Notes: generated by a model from the letters alone, not told the origin. A DNA stretch of 64,000 nucleotides from CAVYXF01 sp963772335 (GCA_963772335.1 CAVYXF010000008.1:1-64000), one strand, 5' to 3'. Numbered from the stretch's first letter, positions 50,868 to 60,114 are shown. Numbers and translations: made by a program.

Positions 50868-51925
50868 TTCGGCTTGACTTTGACGTTGCGGTAGCGCGGC
50901 GCGTCGGCCCAAAGCTTTTCGAAGTCTTTCTGGCTCTGCAGCACCTTCTTGAACCATTCATTCTGCCCAGCCTGCTCGTCCGCCCATTTCAGCCCGGCCT
51001 CGCGCGCGGCGTACTGGACTTCCGGATCGAGCTCGATCACCTCATTGCCCTGCTTGCGGTAGAAATCCAGAGCCTTGGCGTCTTCCTCGCCGATGGTCAG
51101 CCAGCTGTTGAGCGTGGTGTAGAACGCGGCATCCTTAATTGCCTGCTTGTCGGCCGCCGACAGCTTGTCCCAGACCCCCTTGTTGATCACCAGCTCAAAC
51201 GGCGCGGTCGGCTGATGCACGCCGGGGATGATGAGGTATTTTGCGACGCGATGGAAACCGGGTGAGATATTCTCCCACAGTGTGCCCCATTCCGTGGCGT
51301 CGATCGTGCCGCGCTCCAGCGCCGAATAGATTTCGCCGCCGGCCGTGGTCACGGGAGCCGCGCCGAGCGCCTTGGACATCTCGATCCATGCGCCAGCCGT
51401 GCGGAGCTTGAGGCCTTTCAGGTCCTCCAGCGTGCGGACCGGCTTGCGTGAATGTAGGAAAACCTCAGCCGTGCGGATGAAGAGTGGTATGGAGACGACG
51501 CCGAACTTTTCCTGCCGCCACTGGTCCTGCATCTCGGCGCCGCCGGCGCGATAGAGCCAATGCAGCATCTTCTCCGTGTCGAAGCTGCCAGCATAGCCTC
51601 CGAACAGCACCGCCGTCTTGTCGGCACCCCAATCATAGCCGACCCAGGTATGCCCCATCTCCGCAATGCCGGCCTTCACCGTTTCGGAGACTTTGAGCGC
51701 CGGCCCAAGGGTGTCGCCGGGGAATACCTCCACGCTGATGCGGCCGCCCGACATGCGCTTTACATTCTCCGCGAACGCTTTCGCGCCGATGTCCATCAAC
51801 GGACCGCCGGACCAGCCCGTCGCCATTTTGAAGTTCAGTTTGTCCTGCGCCGCAGCCAGGGCCGGCATTGCAGCCAGCGCAGCCGAGGTGACGAGCGCCG
51901 CAAGGAATTGCTTTCGGTTGAGCAT
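50864..51925 (-). CDS. dctP: TRAP transporter substrate-binding protein (DctP type), system 1
   Basis: A 353-residue periplasmic protein with signal peptide (about 1-26, MLNRKQFLAALVTSAALAAM). It has the TRAP-specific Arg in DLKGLKLRTAGAWIEMSKAL, and ISVEVFPGDTLGPALKVSET. It is the mannitol/chloroaromatic or oxo-acid-binding type and binds a carboxylate. The stop codon TAG lies inside hairpin element copy 4, so the C-terminus (YRNVKVKPN) may have been trimmed by its insertion. TGATATATTA lies 59 bp upstream. Confidence 0.86.
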   Translation of the reverse strand: MLNRKQFLAALVTSAALAAMPALAAAQDKLNFKMATGWSGGPLMDIGAKAFAENVKRMSGGRISVEVFPGDTLGPALKVSETVKAGIAEMGHTWVGYDWGADKTAVLFGGYAGSFDTEKMLHWLYRAGGAEMQDQWRQEKFGVVSIPLFIRTAEVFLHSRKPVRTLEDLKGLKLRTAGAWIEMSKALGAAPVTTAGGEIYSALERGTIDATEWGTLWENISPGFHRVAKYLIIPGVHQPTAPFELVINKGVWDKLSAADKQAIKDAAFYTTLNSWLTIGEEDAKALDFYRKQGNEVIELDPEVQYAAREAGLKWADEQAGQNEWFKKVLQSQKDFEKLWADAPRYRNVKVKPN

Positions 51926-51983
51926 GAGACCTCCCTTGGTGTTTTCCCGTCCCTTAACAGGCTGCGGGTTATTAATATGCAGC

Positions 51984-51993
51984 TAATATATCA
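51984..51993 (-). promoter_or_regulatory. TGATATATTA motif upstream of dctP1
   Basis: The minus strand reads TGATATATTA, identical to sites before the DUF6166 and hydroxylase genes, in the promoter region of the TRAP-1 operon. An adjacent ATTAATAT (51971-51978) extends the AT-rich patch. Confidence 0.45.
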
Positions 51994-52067
51994 AAGTTTG
52001 AGCAAGAGCATAGCCTTAGGATTTCGTCTTCATACGGATTGCCCGAGATTTGGCGAGGCAAGGAGCC

Positions 52068-53216
52068 TCATCGCGCATCCAGTAGCTCCCTCGCGATGAT
52101 GAGGCGTTGTATCTCGCTCGTGCCTTCCACGATCTGCAGCACTTTGGCCTCTCCGAGCAGGCCCGAAACTTCGAAATCGTCGAACACGCCGTAGCCGCCA
52201 TGTACCTGCAGGGCGATATCGGCGATCTCACCGGCCATCTCGGTGGCGAACAGCTTGGCCATCGAGGTCTCGGTACGGAACGGGCGTTCCGCATCAGCAA
52301 GGCACGCGGCGTTGCGGATCATCAGCTCTGCGGCATGAATCTTCGTCATGGCGTCGGCGAGCGGGAAGGCGAGGCCCTGGTGCGAGAGGATCGGGCCGCC
52401 CCCGACCTTGCGTTCCGCGCCGTAGCGCCTCGCCAGATCCAGCGCCTTGCGCGACAGCCCGAGCCCTGCAGCCGCGACGAGAATGCGGCCGATGCTAAGC
52501 GTGGTGAGGATCTGCTTCAGCCCGTCACCGCGATTGCCGATCATATAGCTCTTCGGGATGCGGCATTCGTCGAGATAGAGCTCGACGGAATTGGCAATAC
52601 GCCAGCCGACCTTGCGCCCCGCTTTGCCGACGCGGAAGCCGGGCGTGCCGACCGGCACCACGAAGGTGGAGAGGCCCCTCGGTCCTTTGTCCGGATCGGT
52701 GGCGGCAATGATGGTTGAAAGGCCGTGCAGCGGCGTGCCGGCATTGGTGGAGAAGATCTTGGCGCCGGTCAGCACATAGTCGTCGCCGTCCTCGACCGCG
52801 CGGGTGCGGGTCTGGGCGACGTCGGAGCCGCCATGCGGCTCCGTCACACCGAAGGAGGCGATGTATTCGCCTCGGCAGAGCGGCGCCAGCCAGCGTTTCC
52901 TTGCTTCATCCGAGCCATAGCGGGCGATCACGGTCATCGGCGCGCTGTTGCACAGGAAGATGGCGGCGAAACCCGGCTCGGCGCGCGCGAGAATCTCGGT
53001 GACGATTGCGGCCCCGCGCGTGCCGAGGCCCGAGCCATCATAGGCGGGATCATAGGCCGTGCCCATGAAGCCCAGCGCCAGGAATTCCTTCACCAGGTGC
53101 GTTGGGAATTCGTGCCGGTCGACAAAGGGCTTGATCCTCGGCTGCAGCGCCGATTGCGTGAAGTCTTCGAGGCCGGCCTTGAGCAGGGTCTCGTCTTCGG
53201 TCAGGTCGAGCAGCAT
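52068..53216 (-). CDS. Acyl-CoA dehydrogenase
   Basis: A 382-residue flavoenzyme: N-terminal helical domain (LGFMGTAYDPAYDGSGLGTR), the FAD/substrate loop (ASFGVTEPHGGSDVAQTRTR) and C-terminal domain with catalytic-type Glu near the end (VLQIVEGTSEIQRLIIAREL). It introduces an alpha-beta double bond into an acyl-CoA, with ETF as electron acceptor. It lies between two TRAP systems; the enoyl-CoA hydratase that should follow such a step is represented only by a remnant just upstream and a frameshifted copy at 57903. Confidence 0.87.
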   Translation of the reverse strand: MLLDLTEDETLLKAGLEDFTQSALQPRIKPFVDRHEFPTHLVKEFLALGFMGTAYDPAYDGSGLGTRGAAIVTEILARAEPGFAAIFLCNSAPMTVIARYGSDEARKRWLAPLCRGEYIASFGVTEPHGGSDVAQTRTRAVEDGDDYVLTGAKIFSTNAGTPLHGLSTIIAATDPDKGPRGLSTFVVPVGTPGFRVGKAGRKVGWRIANSVELYLDECRIPKSYMIGNRGDGLKQILTTLSIGRILVAAAGLGLSRKALDLARRYGAERKVGGGPILSHQGLAFPLADAMTKIHAAELMIRNAACLADAERPFRTETSMAKLFATEMAGEIADIALQVHGGYGVFDDFEVSGLLGEAKVLQIVEGTSEIQRLIIARELLDAR

Positions 53217-53230
53217 GGCGCTCTCCTTCT

Positions 53231-53317
53231 TCAGCTTTTCTGCAGGATCGTAAGGACGGCAATGCCGCCGTCCACTTCCTCGGAGAGGACAGTCTCGCTC
53301 GCGATCGGCTCATGCAT
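53231..53317 (-). pseudogene. 28-codon remnant of an enoyl-CoA hydratase start
   Basis: Reads MHEPIASETVLSEEVDGGIA then VLTILQKS and a stop. VDGGIAVLTI is the typical opening beta-strand of crotonases. The rest (about 230 residues) is missing, and the acyl-CoA dehydrogenase gene starts 14 bp later, so an internal deletion is likely. A few residues of leader translation could still couple to the next gene. Confidence 0.5.
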
Positions 53318-53329
53318 TGGGGCACCTCG

Positions 53330-54643
53330 CTACTGCATATAGGACGGCAGCCACGATGAGATGCCCGGAAAGGCAATCACCGTAAGCAAACCGATCACCT
53401 GCAGGATGATGAACGGCCACACCCCCGCGAAGATGTCGCCGAGCGACACGTTCGGCGGGGCAACGCCCTTGAGATAAAAAGCGGCTGGGCCAAAGGGTGG
53501 CGACAAGTAGGAGATCTGCATGTTCAGGCAGAACAGGATGCCGAACCAGACCGGGTCGTAGCCGAGGCTTTTAATGATCGGCACAAAGATCGGCATGGTG
53601 AGCAGCGCGATGCCGATCCAGTCGATGAAGCAGCCGAGCACGATTAGGATCGCCATCATCAATAAGAGCGTCGGTAGCGGCCCGAGCCCCAGATCTAAGA
53701 TTTCGCTGCGCAGGAAATCCGTGCCGCCCGCCAGCGTATAGATGCCGACGAGGGCCGAAGCGCCGAAGAAGATCCAGGTGACCATGGCGACAGTGCGCCC
53801 GGTCTGCACCACGGCATGTTTCAGGTTCTGGTAGGTGAACTGGCCGTTGAGCGCGAGGATGAACAGCGCTCCCAGCGTGCCGAGGGCGCCGACCTCGGTG
53901 GGCGTGGCGATGCCGGTGTAGAAGCAGGTCATGATGAAGGCGATCAGGAGCGCCGGGGCGATGAGCTGGCGGATTTCAGCAAGCCGCTCGCTGAAGGGCA
54001 CGGCTTGCTCCTCGGCTGATGCCAGCGGTGCGAGTTCCGGTCTCAGCCAGCAGATCGCGATGGTGTAGGTCGAATAGAGCACCGCGAGCAGCAGGCCCGG
54101 GCCGATCGCGGCCATGAACAGCTGGCCGATGGAGACCTGGGCGACGAGGCCGTAGACGATCAGCACCACCGAGGGCGGGATCATCGTCCCGAGGGAGCCG
54201 CCAGCACAGATCACGCCGCTGACCAGGCGCTTGTCATAGCCGCGCCGCAGCATCGCCGGCAGGCAGACAAGGCCGAGGGTGACGATCTCGGCCCCGATGA
54301 CACCCACCATGGCAGCCATGATCGTGGAGGCGGCGATGGTTGCTACCGCCAGGCCGCCTGGGACGCGCCCGACCAACAGATGCAGCGACCGGAACATGCC
54401 CTCCACGAGCCCGGAGCGCTCCAGGATGCAGCCCATCAGCACGAACAGCGGCACCGAGATCAGCGCATAGTTGTTCATCAAGGTGTAGATGCGGCTGACG
54501 ATCAGGAAGAAGCTTTCCGAGCCGAACAGGATGAAGCCGAACACGCCGGCGGTGAAGGCCGTGACGAAGGCGAGCGGCAGCCCGATCACCATCAGGCTGA
54601 CCATCATCACCACGATCAGCAGCGTGCCGTATTCGATGGACAT
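53330..54643 (-). CDS. dctM: TRAP transporter large permease (DctM type), system 2
   Basis: 437 residues from ATG 54643 (MSIEYGTLLIVVMMVSLMVI). Family segments include LFVLMGCILERSGLVEGMFR, GVICAGGSLGTMIPPSVVLI and LSPPFGPAAFYLKGVAPPNV. It is the channel subunit of a second TRAP importer; a 35-bp gap separates it from dctQ2. A longer frame upstream of 54643 is not coding-like. The two DctM proteins share the family plan but are clearly different sequences. Confidence 0.87.
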   Translation of the reverse strand: MSIEYGTLLIVVMMVSLMVIGLPLAFVTAFTAGVFGFILFGSESFFLIVSRIYTLMNNYALISVPLFVLMGCILERSGLVEGMFRSLHLLVGRVPGGLAVATIAASTIMAAMVGVIGAEIVTLGLVCLPAMLRRGYDKRLVSGVICAGGSLGTMIPPSVVLIVYGLVAQVSIGQLFMAAIGPGLLLAVLYSTYTIAICWLRPELAPLASAEEQAVPFSERLAEIRQLIAPALLIAFIMTCFYTGIATPTEVGALGTLGALFILALNGQFTYQNLKHAVVQTGRTVAMVTWIFFGASALVGIYTLAGGTDFLRSEILDLGLGPLPTLLLMMAILIVLGCFIDWIGIALLTMPIFVPIIKSLGYDPVWFGILFCLNMQISYLSPPFGPAAFYLKGVAPPNVSLGDIFAGVWPFIILQVIGLLTVIAFPGISSWLPSYMQ

Positions 54644-54678
54644 TAAAACTCCTGCTGCCCAAGCCGGTTTGGGCGCGG

Positions 54679-55197
54679 TTAGTCGAGCGGATGTGTCGTG
54701 TTGTTGCCGGTCGGTGCGGGGACGGCTTCGCCGCGCAGGCGGCGGGTGAGGTTGACAATCGCCTGTATGAGCATCAGCGCCGCCCCGGTCGGGATCGCCA
54801 GCTTCATGACGACGGGCGTCGGGGCGTTCCAGGCGGTGCCGGTCGTCTCCCAGTCGTGGATAGAGGGAACCGCCTGGGCCACGCCGAACCATATCAGCGC
54901 GACGAGCACGGCGATGATGATGACGTCGGCGATGATGTCCGACACATACTTCGCCGGCGCCGGGAGTTGGTTATAGATCACGTCGATGCGGACATGGTCG
55001 CCGCGCTGAAGCGCGCCCGCGCCGGAGAGCAGATAGTGGACGCCGGCGATGCAGATGACCAGATCGGAGCCCCAAACCGTCGGCGCGTTGAAGACATAGC
55101 GCGCCACCACGTCATAGGTGACGATCAGGAAAACGGCGAAATAGATCCAGGCGATTGCGTCACTGAATGCGGCCGAGAAACGGTCGAACAGCTTCAT
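54679..55197 (-). CDS. dctQ: TRAP transporter small permease (DctQ type), system 2
   Basis: 172 residues from ATG 55197 (or GTG 55206): MKLFDRFSAAFSDAIAWIYF, then VTYDVVARYVFNAPTVWGSD, the DctQ signature, and HVRIDVIYNQLPAPAKYVSD. Four helices. It forms the membrane part of system 2 with DctM2. Confidence 0.86.
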   Translation of the reverse strand: MKLFDRFSAAFSDAIAWIYFAVFLIVTYDVVARYVFNAPTVWGSDLVICIAGVHYLLSGAGALQRGDHVRIDVIYNQLPAPAKYVSDIIADVIIIAVLVALIWFGVAQAVPSIHDWETTGTAWNAPTPVVMKLAIPTGAALMLIQAIVNLTRRLRGEAVPAPTGNNTTHPLD

Positions 55198-55253
55198 GGC
55201 GTACACTCCCCCAGACCGGGCGCGTGCTGCGCCCGGTTCGCCGCTTTCTCAGC

Positions 55254-56285
55254 TCAGCCGAGCAGGCCGTGGTCTTTCAGATAAGCGACCTGGCCATCGA
55301 CGGCCTTGCGGCAGAGGTCGTTCTTGGCGCCGTATTGCTGCCAAACCTCGGCGGCGGCGTTGCGGAATTTCCGCTTCGCCTCCGCATCCCAGCCGATCAG
55401 CTCCACATTCTTCTCTTTGAGCTTGGCGGCGGCTGCGAGGTCCTGCTTGGCAACGCTTTGCACCATGTCCCGGGAGAAATCGCGCACCGCGACGGTAAGG
55501 ATGGCCTTCAGGTCGGGCGTCAGCGCGTCCCACTTGTCTTGGTTCACTGACACGTCGCCGACCGGCATGGAATGGAAACCGGGGAACAGCGCGTATTTGG
55601 CCTTCTCGTGCAGGCCGATCTCGGCGTTCATGCCGAGCGTTCCCCAGTCGGCCGCCTCGATGACGCCGCGATCGAGGCCGCTAAACACTTCCGTGCCGGG
55701 CAGGTTTACGGCTACCACGCCGAACTTGCCAAAGATATCGGCCGACATGCCCTGCGGCAGGCGCATTTTCAGACCCTTCAGGTCATCGGGCGAATGCACC
55801 GGCTTATTGGTCGGGATGGACTCAACGCCCCACCAGGCGACGCCGATCGGGTAGATCTTGAACGGCTTGTAGATCTCGCGCAGGAGGTCGAGGCCACCAT
55901 AATTCTCGAAATAATCCTGCGCCTGATAGGGGCTTTCATAGGCGCCGTTGAGATCGCCGATAATGCCGAAAGCGGGATTGCGCCCGGTCCAGTAGACCGT
56001 GGCGGGGTGATGGCCGTCGAGCAGGCCGCGGGTCACAGCGTCGAGCGTCTCGGTCACGCCCACGGCGGCGCCGGAGGCGAGCGGCGTGATCTGCACCCGC
56101 CCTTCCGACATGGCCTTCACATTCTCGCAGAACCGCTCGAAAGCCTGCTGGTTAACGGTGCCGGCCTGCCAGAGGGTCTGCATGCGCCAGCGATGTGTCT
56201 TGGCCTGCGCAATCGCGGGAACGGCAAGTGCCGAAGCGGCGGCCACGGCGGCACCGCCCGCGATGAAGTCTCTTCTGGTCACCAT
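55254..56285 (-). CDS. dctP: TRAP transporter substrate-binding protein, system 2 (Tat signal)
   Basis: 343 residues with a twin-arginine signal (MVTRRDFIAGGAAVAAASAL) and the TRAP features DDLKGLKMRLPQGMSADIFG (with the carboxylate-binding Arg), and EAADWGTLGMNAEIGLHEKA. It belongs to the subfamily often placed near 2-oxo-acid or aromatic-acid genes. First TRAP gene after the CoA-transferase; all lie in the same direction, suggesting one operon from 60005 downward. Confidence 0.87.
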   Translation of the reverse strand: MVTRRDFIAGGAAVAAASALAVPAIAQAKTHRWRMQTLWQAGTVNQQAFERFCENVKAMSEGRVQITPLASGAAVGVTETLDAVTRGLLDGHHPATVYWTGRNPAFGIIGDLNGAYESPYQAQDYFENYGGLDLLREIYKPFKIYPIGVAWWGVESIPTNKPVHSPDDLKGLKMRLPQGMSADIFGKFGVVAVNLPGTEVFSGLDRGVIEAADWGTLGMNAEIGLHEKAKYALFPGFHSMPVGDVSVNQDKWDALTPDLKAILTVAVRDFSRDMVQSVAKQDLAAAAKLKEKNVELIGWDAEAKRKFRNAAAEVWQQYGAKNDLCRKAVDGQVAYLKDHGLLG

Positions 56286-56330
56286 GGGACGTCCTCCTCC
56301 AATTCGTCCCGTTGAGCGGGACGTGTTTTG

Positions 56331-57899
56331 CTACGCGAACAAAGTCTGATCCATTTTGGGCAGGGGATCGAGGATTCGAATGGGGGCGAAATCCATGGGG
56401 CCCAGGATATCGCTGCGGACATCCACGCCCTCGGCGATTTCAGCGAGCACCAGGCCATCGGCTTCGACGCGGAACACCGCGCGCTCGGTGATGAGCAGAG
56501 CCGTCTGACCACGATCGCGAACTCCCTCCTGCACCCGGTAGGTGATGCTGTCGACCTGATTGACGAATTTGCCGACCTTGCCTTCCTTCTCGATGGCAAG
56601 ACGGCCGCCTTCGAAGCCGCAGCTCAGGCCCGCGGTTGTGAACGTGCCGGTGAAGACGAGGCGCTTGGCATTTGCTGCAATATCGATGAAGCCCCCGGCA
56701 CCCGGATTCGCCACGCCAAACTTGCTGACATTGACATTGCCGGCCGCGTCGTATTGTGCGAAGGCGAGAGCCGCGAATGGGCATAGACCCCCGTCGATGA
56801 AATCGAACTGAGTCACGCCGTCGAACAGAGCTTCCGGGTTCCAGTTGGCCGAGAATTGCCAGCCGCTCATCACGAAGCCGCCGAAAGGCCCGTGCTCGGT
56901 GGTGAAGCTGTAGTCGTACAGCCGGTCGCCGGTCAGCAGGCCGTCTTCCGCCATGATCTGCGGCGCGTCGGACGAGGCGCCAAAGCCAAAGATCGACACC
57001 TCGTGGGGACGCACCTCGCGGGCGGCGCGGCGGGCGATCACCTTGTCGGGCGAGATCGGCAGCGGCGGCAGCTTCAGCGCGTGCTGCTCAAGCCCGAGAT
57101 AGCCGGGCTCATAGGCAACATCGGTGCCCATCATCATGTCTGGATCGACGACGACCGCATCGACCAGGACGCCCGGCAGGCGCACGGAGGACACCGGCCG
57201 CGAATGCCGCGGCACGACCCGTCGCACCTGCGCGATCACCTTGCCGCCGGACGCCTTCACCGCCAGAGCAAGGTGCAGGTTGGAGGAGACAAGGGGCTCA
57301 TCCTCCCAGGAGAGATTGCCGGCCGTGTCGGCGGAAGCAGCGCGCACGATGCCGACATTCAGCGGCCAGGTCGGATAGAAGAGCTGCTCCTCACCGCGAA
57401 AGTCGATGACCTCGACGAGATCGTCCTTGCATGTCTCGGTGAATTTGCCACCACCATGGCGCGGGTCGATATAGGTGCCGAGCCCGACCTTGGTCATGTA
57501 GCCCGGCGAGCGCCGCGCGACTTCGCGCAGCCAGTGCATGGTCGCGCCGATCGGCCAGGAATAGGCCTCGATCCGGTTTTCGCGGATGAGGCGCATGAGG
57601 GCCGGCCGCTCGCCGGTCTTCGGGTTGAGCGGGTTGATGTAGGAGCCCGCGACGATCCGCTTCATCAGACCTTCGCGCGCGACATGATCCATCCCCGGAA
57701 TGCCAACCGCATCGCCGGTGCCACAGGGAAAGTAAAAGGTTAGGCCGCTCGGCGTCCCGCTCGCCGCGAAGCGCTCGCCGATGGCGCGCAGCACCCGATC
57801 CGGCGTGATCCAGCCGATGACACCGACGCAGGCAACGCTATCGCCGTCGCGGATCAGCTGAACCGCTTCCTCGGCAGTGACGACTTTGTTCTCAGCCAT
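56331..57899 (-). CDS. Family I CoA-transferase (acetate/propionate CoA-transferase-like)
   Basis: 522 residues with both halves of the two-domain enzyme fused (N-terminal EEAVQLIRDGDSVACVGVIG, GLGTYIDPRHGGGKF; C-terminal ASSDAPQIMAEDGLLTG). The catalytic Glu region is FTTEHGPFGGFVMSGWQFSA, matching the (S/T)-E-x-G-x-x-GG pattern of YdiF-type enzymes. It would activate an imported carboxylate by moving CoA from an acyl-CoA donor. It lies between the TRAP-2 and hydratase genes. Confidence 0.88.
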   Translation of the reverse strand: MAENKVVTAEEAVQLIRDGDSVACVGVIGWITPDRVLRAIGERFAASGTPSGLTFYFPCGTGDAVGIPGMDHVAREGLMKRIVAGSYINPLNPKTGERPALMRLIRENRIEAYSWPIGATMHWLREVARRSPGYMTKVGLGTYIDPRHGGGKFTETCKDDLVEVIDFRGEEQLFYPTWPLNVGIVRAASADTAGNLSWEDEPLVSSNLHLALAVKASGGKVIAQVRRVVPRHSRPVSSVRLPGVLVDAVVVDPDMMMGTDVAYEPGYLGLEQHALKLPPLPISPDKVIARRAAREVRPHEVSIFGFGASSDAPQIMAEDGLLTGDRLYDYSFTTEHGPFGGFVMSGWQFSANWNPEALFDGVTQFDFIDGGLCPFAALAFAQYDAAGNVNVSKFGVANPGAGGFIDIAANAKRLVFTGTFTTAGLSCGFEGGRLAIEKEGKVGKFVNQVDSITYRVQEGVRDRGQTALLITERAVFRVEADGLVLAEIAEGVDVRSDILGPMDFAPIRILDPLPKMDQTLFA

Positions 57900-57902
57900 T
57901 GC

Positions 57903-58638
57903 TCACCGCATTCCGAAGCGTTGGAAAGTGGCCGCCGCGGCCGCGCTGTTGCAGTCCTCGACGAACAAGCGGTTGGCCTCGGTGTCGTCGGCCTCGCCGG
58001 TCGCCATGATGCGGCGGGCGAAATAGCGTTTGGTGGAGGCGACCGCCTCGCGCGGCAGTTTTGCCAGAGCTTCGGCTTCGGCGATCGCCGCCTCGAGTGC
58101 GTCGGCGCCGAGGACATCGGCGACGCCGAGGTGGTGCGCCTCCGTCCCGTCGATCGGATTGGCGGCCCAGGTGAGACGGCGCGCCGCAACCGGCCCGCAG
58201 CGGGCAGTGAGCACGGTCAGACCCCAGGGCGGGATCCAGCCATTTGGCACTTCAGGTAGATGCCAGCGCGCAGTCGGCGCGGTCACCACCACATCGCAGG
58301 ACGCAGCGAGAATGAAGCCGCCGCCGAGCGCAAAACCCGAAACTGCAGAGATCACCGGCTTGTCGAGGAAGCTCAAGCGAGCGGGCGAAAGCCGCGGTAT
58401 CGGCCTCGTGCGCAGCCATGCCGTCCTTCGTGAGGGTGGCGAGCTCTTTGAGGTCAGAGCCGGCGCAGAAACCGGGCGGCGTGCCGCCAAGCACGATGGC
58501 GGAAACGGCCGCATCCGCATTAAGACTGGTGAAACGGCTGCGCAACTCACCAATGGTTACGCTGTCGAGCGCATTGCGCCGGTTCGCCCGGTCGATGGTG
58601 ACCACTGCGACGGCGCCTTTGCGTTCCTCTTTGATCAT
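57903..58638 (-). pseudogene. Enoyl-CoA hydratase/isomerase with apparent frameshift
   Basis: Start at ATG 58638 (MIKEERKGAVAVVTIDRANR) with oxyanion-hole loop PGFCAGSDLKELATL. The frame is lost near 58375 and the protein continues in another frame as LSFLDKPVISAVSGFALGGG (second oxyanion motif) to the C-terminus (GMR). One extra C in a CTTCCTC stretch would explain it. Crotonase-family residues are otherwise kept. It should hydrate or isomerise the CoA ester formed downstream of the CoA-transferase. The gap to the CoA-transferase is 3 bp. Confidence 0.75.
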
Positions 58639-58667
58639 CTCGTACTCCGGCTCGGAAAAGGGTCGGC

Positions 58668-60005
58668 TCAGTCCAGCCTCGCGCCGTCGCGGTTCAGCAC
58701 CTCGCGCAGATCGCGGCCATCGATATCGCGCGGCCGCACGCCATCCTTCACCGCGATCGCCGCGGCATGACCGATGGCCTGGCCATAGGAGAAGCACTGG
58801 GCCGTGACGCGCGCCGAGGCGAGCGCCTCGTGCTCGGCGGAAAGGCAGCGCCCCGCCGCGAGCAGGCCTTCACCGCGCTCGGGAACAAAGCAGCCATAGG
58901 GAATTTCGTAGACGTCCTCCATCAGCCATTCGAGCTTGGGCTTGGCGCCCGAATGCAACTCGATCGGCCAAGGTGAGCGAGCAATGCCGTCGGCGAACTT
59001 GCGGCCAGCAACGACGTCCTGATTGCGCAGGCGCTGCGTGCCGACGATCTGCCGGGTCTGACGCACACCGACCTGCACGCCGGTGTCGTTGACAAAACCC
59101 TCCTGGCAGCCGGGAATGTGGTTGCGGATGAAGCGCTCATACTGCCGGACCTGCTTGCGGCCCTCGATCTCGGCCTCGGTGAGGTCCCTGGCGATCAGCG
59201 GGTTCAGCTCGCGTCCGTCGCGGCCGATGATGCGGGTGACGTTGCACAAGAGCTCGCCCGGCCGCGGCGTCGGAAACAGGAAGATCTTCGCGCGCGGCAG
59301 GTTGTATTCGCCCTGCGCATGGAGCTTGGCGATCAGCTCCGAGATATGCGGCCCCATGATGCTGTCGTCGCCCTCGGTGGCGATGAGCTGGCCGACATCC
59401 ACGCCCATCATGCGGAAGATCATGGTCGGGTTCTGCACCCGGCCATTGTCGCCAATGGTCGAAGGCAGGCCGGCCATCGCGGTGACATCGGCATCGCCCG
59501 AGGCATCGATCACCAGTTTGGCGCGGGCTTCGATCGGTCCTTCCTTGGTGTAGCCGCGGATGCCTTCGATGCGCTCGCCGCCTTCGGCCAGAACGCCGGT
59601 GACCACGGTGTGATAGATAACGGTAACGCCCGCTTCGGCGACCAGGTCGTCCGCAGTTTCGCGCCAGGCCAGCGGGTCGTGCACACGGGTGAAGGTCTTG
59701 CCGTAGCGGATCGGGCCGGTGAGCCCACCGCGCGCTTCCATACGGGTGACGAACTCGGCTGTAAAGCCGAACACGGCCTGAACCGGCGGGCGGCTGTCGT
59801 CGGGCGTGGCTTCGTACATCCCGCAGACCGTGCCAGAAAGTCCCGCAACCGCAGCGCCCCCGCAAAATCCGTAGCGCTCCAGCAGGGTTACGCTCAGTCC
59901 CTGGCGGGCGGCCGTGACGGCAGCTGCAAGACCAGCGGCGCCGCCGCCAATGACCAGCACGTCGCAGCTCACACCGAGCTGCGCCCTGCGATCCTGGGCA
60001 TCCAT
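58668..60005 (-). CDS. FAD-dependent oxidoreductase
   Basis: 445 residues from ATG 60005. N-terminal FAD fold DVLVIGGGAAGLAAAVTAAR, then GFCGGAAVAGLSGTVCGMYE, a segment LVIDASGDADVTAMAGLPS and C-terminal FAD contact GLLAAGRCLSAEHEALASAR, typical of the FAD_oxidored (PF12831) group. Substrate unknown. It starts the minus-strand gene row leading to the hydratase, CoA-transferase and TRAP genes, and is divergent from nothing except the gap to the GntR gene. Confidence 0.83.
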   Translation of the reverse strand: MDAQDRRAQLGVSCDVLVIGGGAAGLAAAVTAARQGLSVTLLERYGFCGGAAVAGLSGTVCGMYEATPDDSRPPVQAVFGFTAEFVTRMEARGGLTGPIRYGKTFTRVHDPLAWRETADDLVAEAGVTVIYHTVVTGVLAEGGERIEGIRGYTKEGPIEARAKLVIDASGDADVTAMAGLPSTIGDNGRVQNPTMIFRMMGVDVGQLIATEGDDSIMGPHISELIAKLHAQGEYNLPRAKIFLFPTPRPGELLCNVTRIIGRDGRELNPLIARDLTEAEIEGRKQVRQYERFIRNHIPGCQEGFVNDTGVQVGVRQTRQIVGTQRLRNQDVVAGRKFADGIARSPWPIELHSGAKPKLEWLMEDVYEIPYGCFVPERGEGLLAAGRCLSAEHEALASARVTAQCFSYGQAIGHAAAIAVKDGVRPRDIDGRDLREVLNRDGARLD

Positions 60006-60038
60006 TCCTGGTATCCTCGTTTCGTCCCGATATTTTTG

Positions 60039-60059
60039 TAATATATTGCCGATATATTG
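60039..60059. promoter_or_regulatory. Tandem TAATATATTG / CGATATATTG sites upstream of the FAD oxidoreductase
   Basis: TAATATATTG (60039-60048) and CGATATATTG (60050-60059) lie 34-54 bp upstream of the ATG at 60005. Each (in one orientation) differs from TGATATATTA by two bases. They resemble the motif found before dctP1 and the hydroxylase gene. Confidence 0.4.
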
Positions 60060-60114
60060 AGCGTCAGCGCGGAGAGTGTCAATCCCGGTTGCAAACTTTC
60101 TGAAGAGGTTCGCC

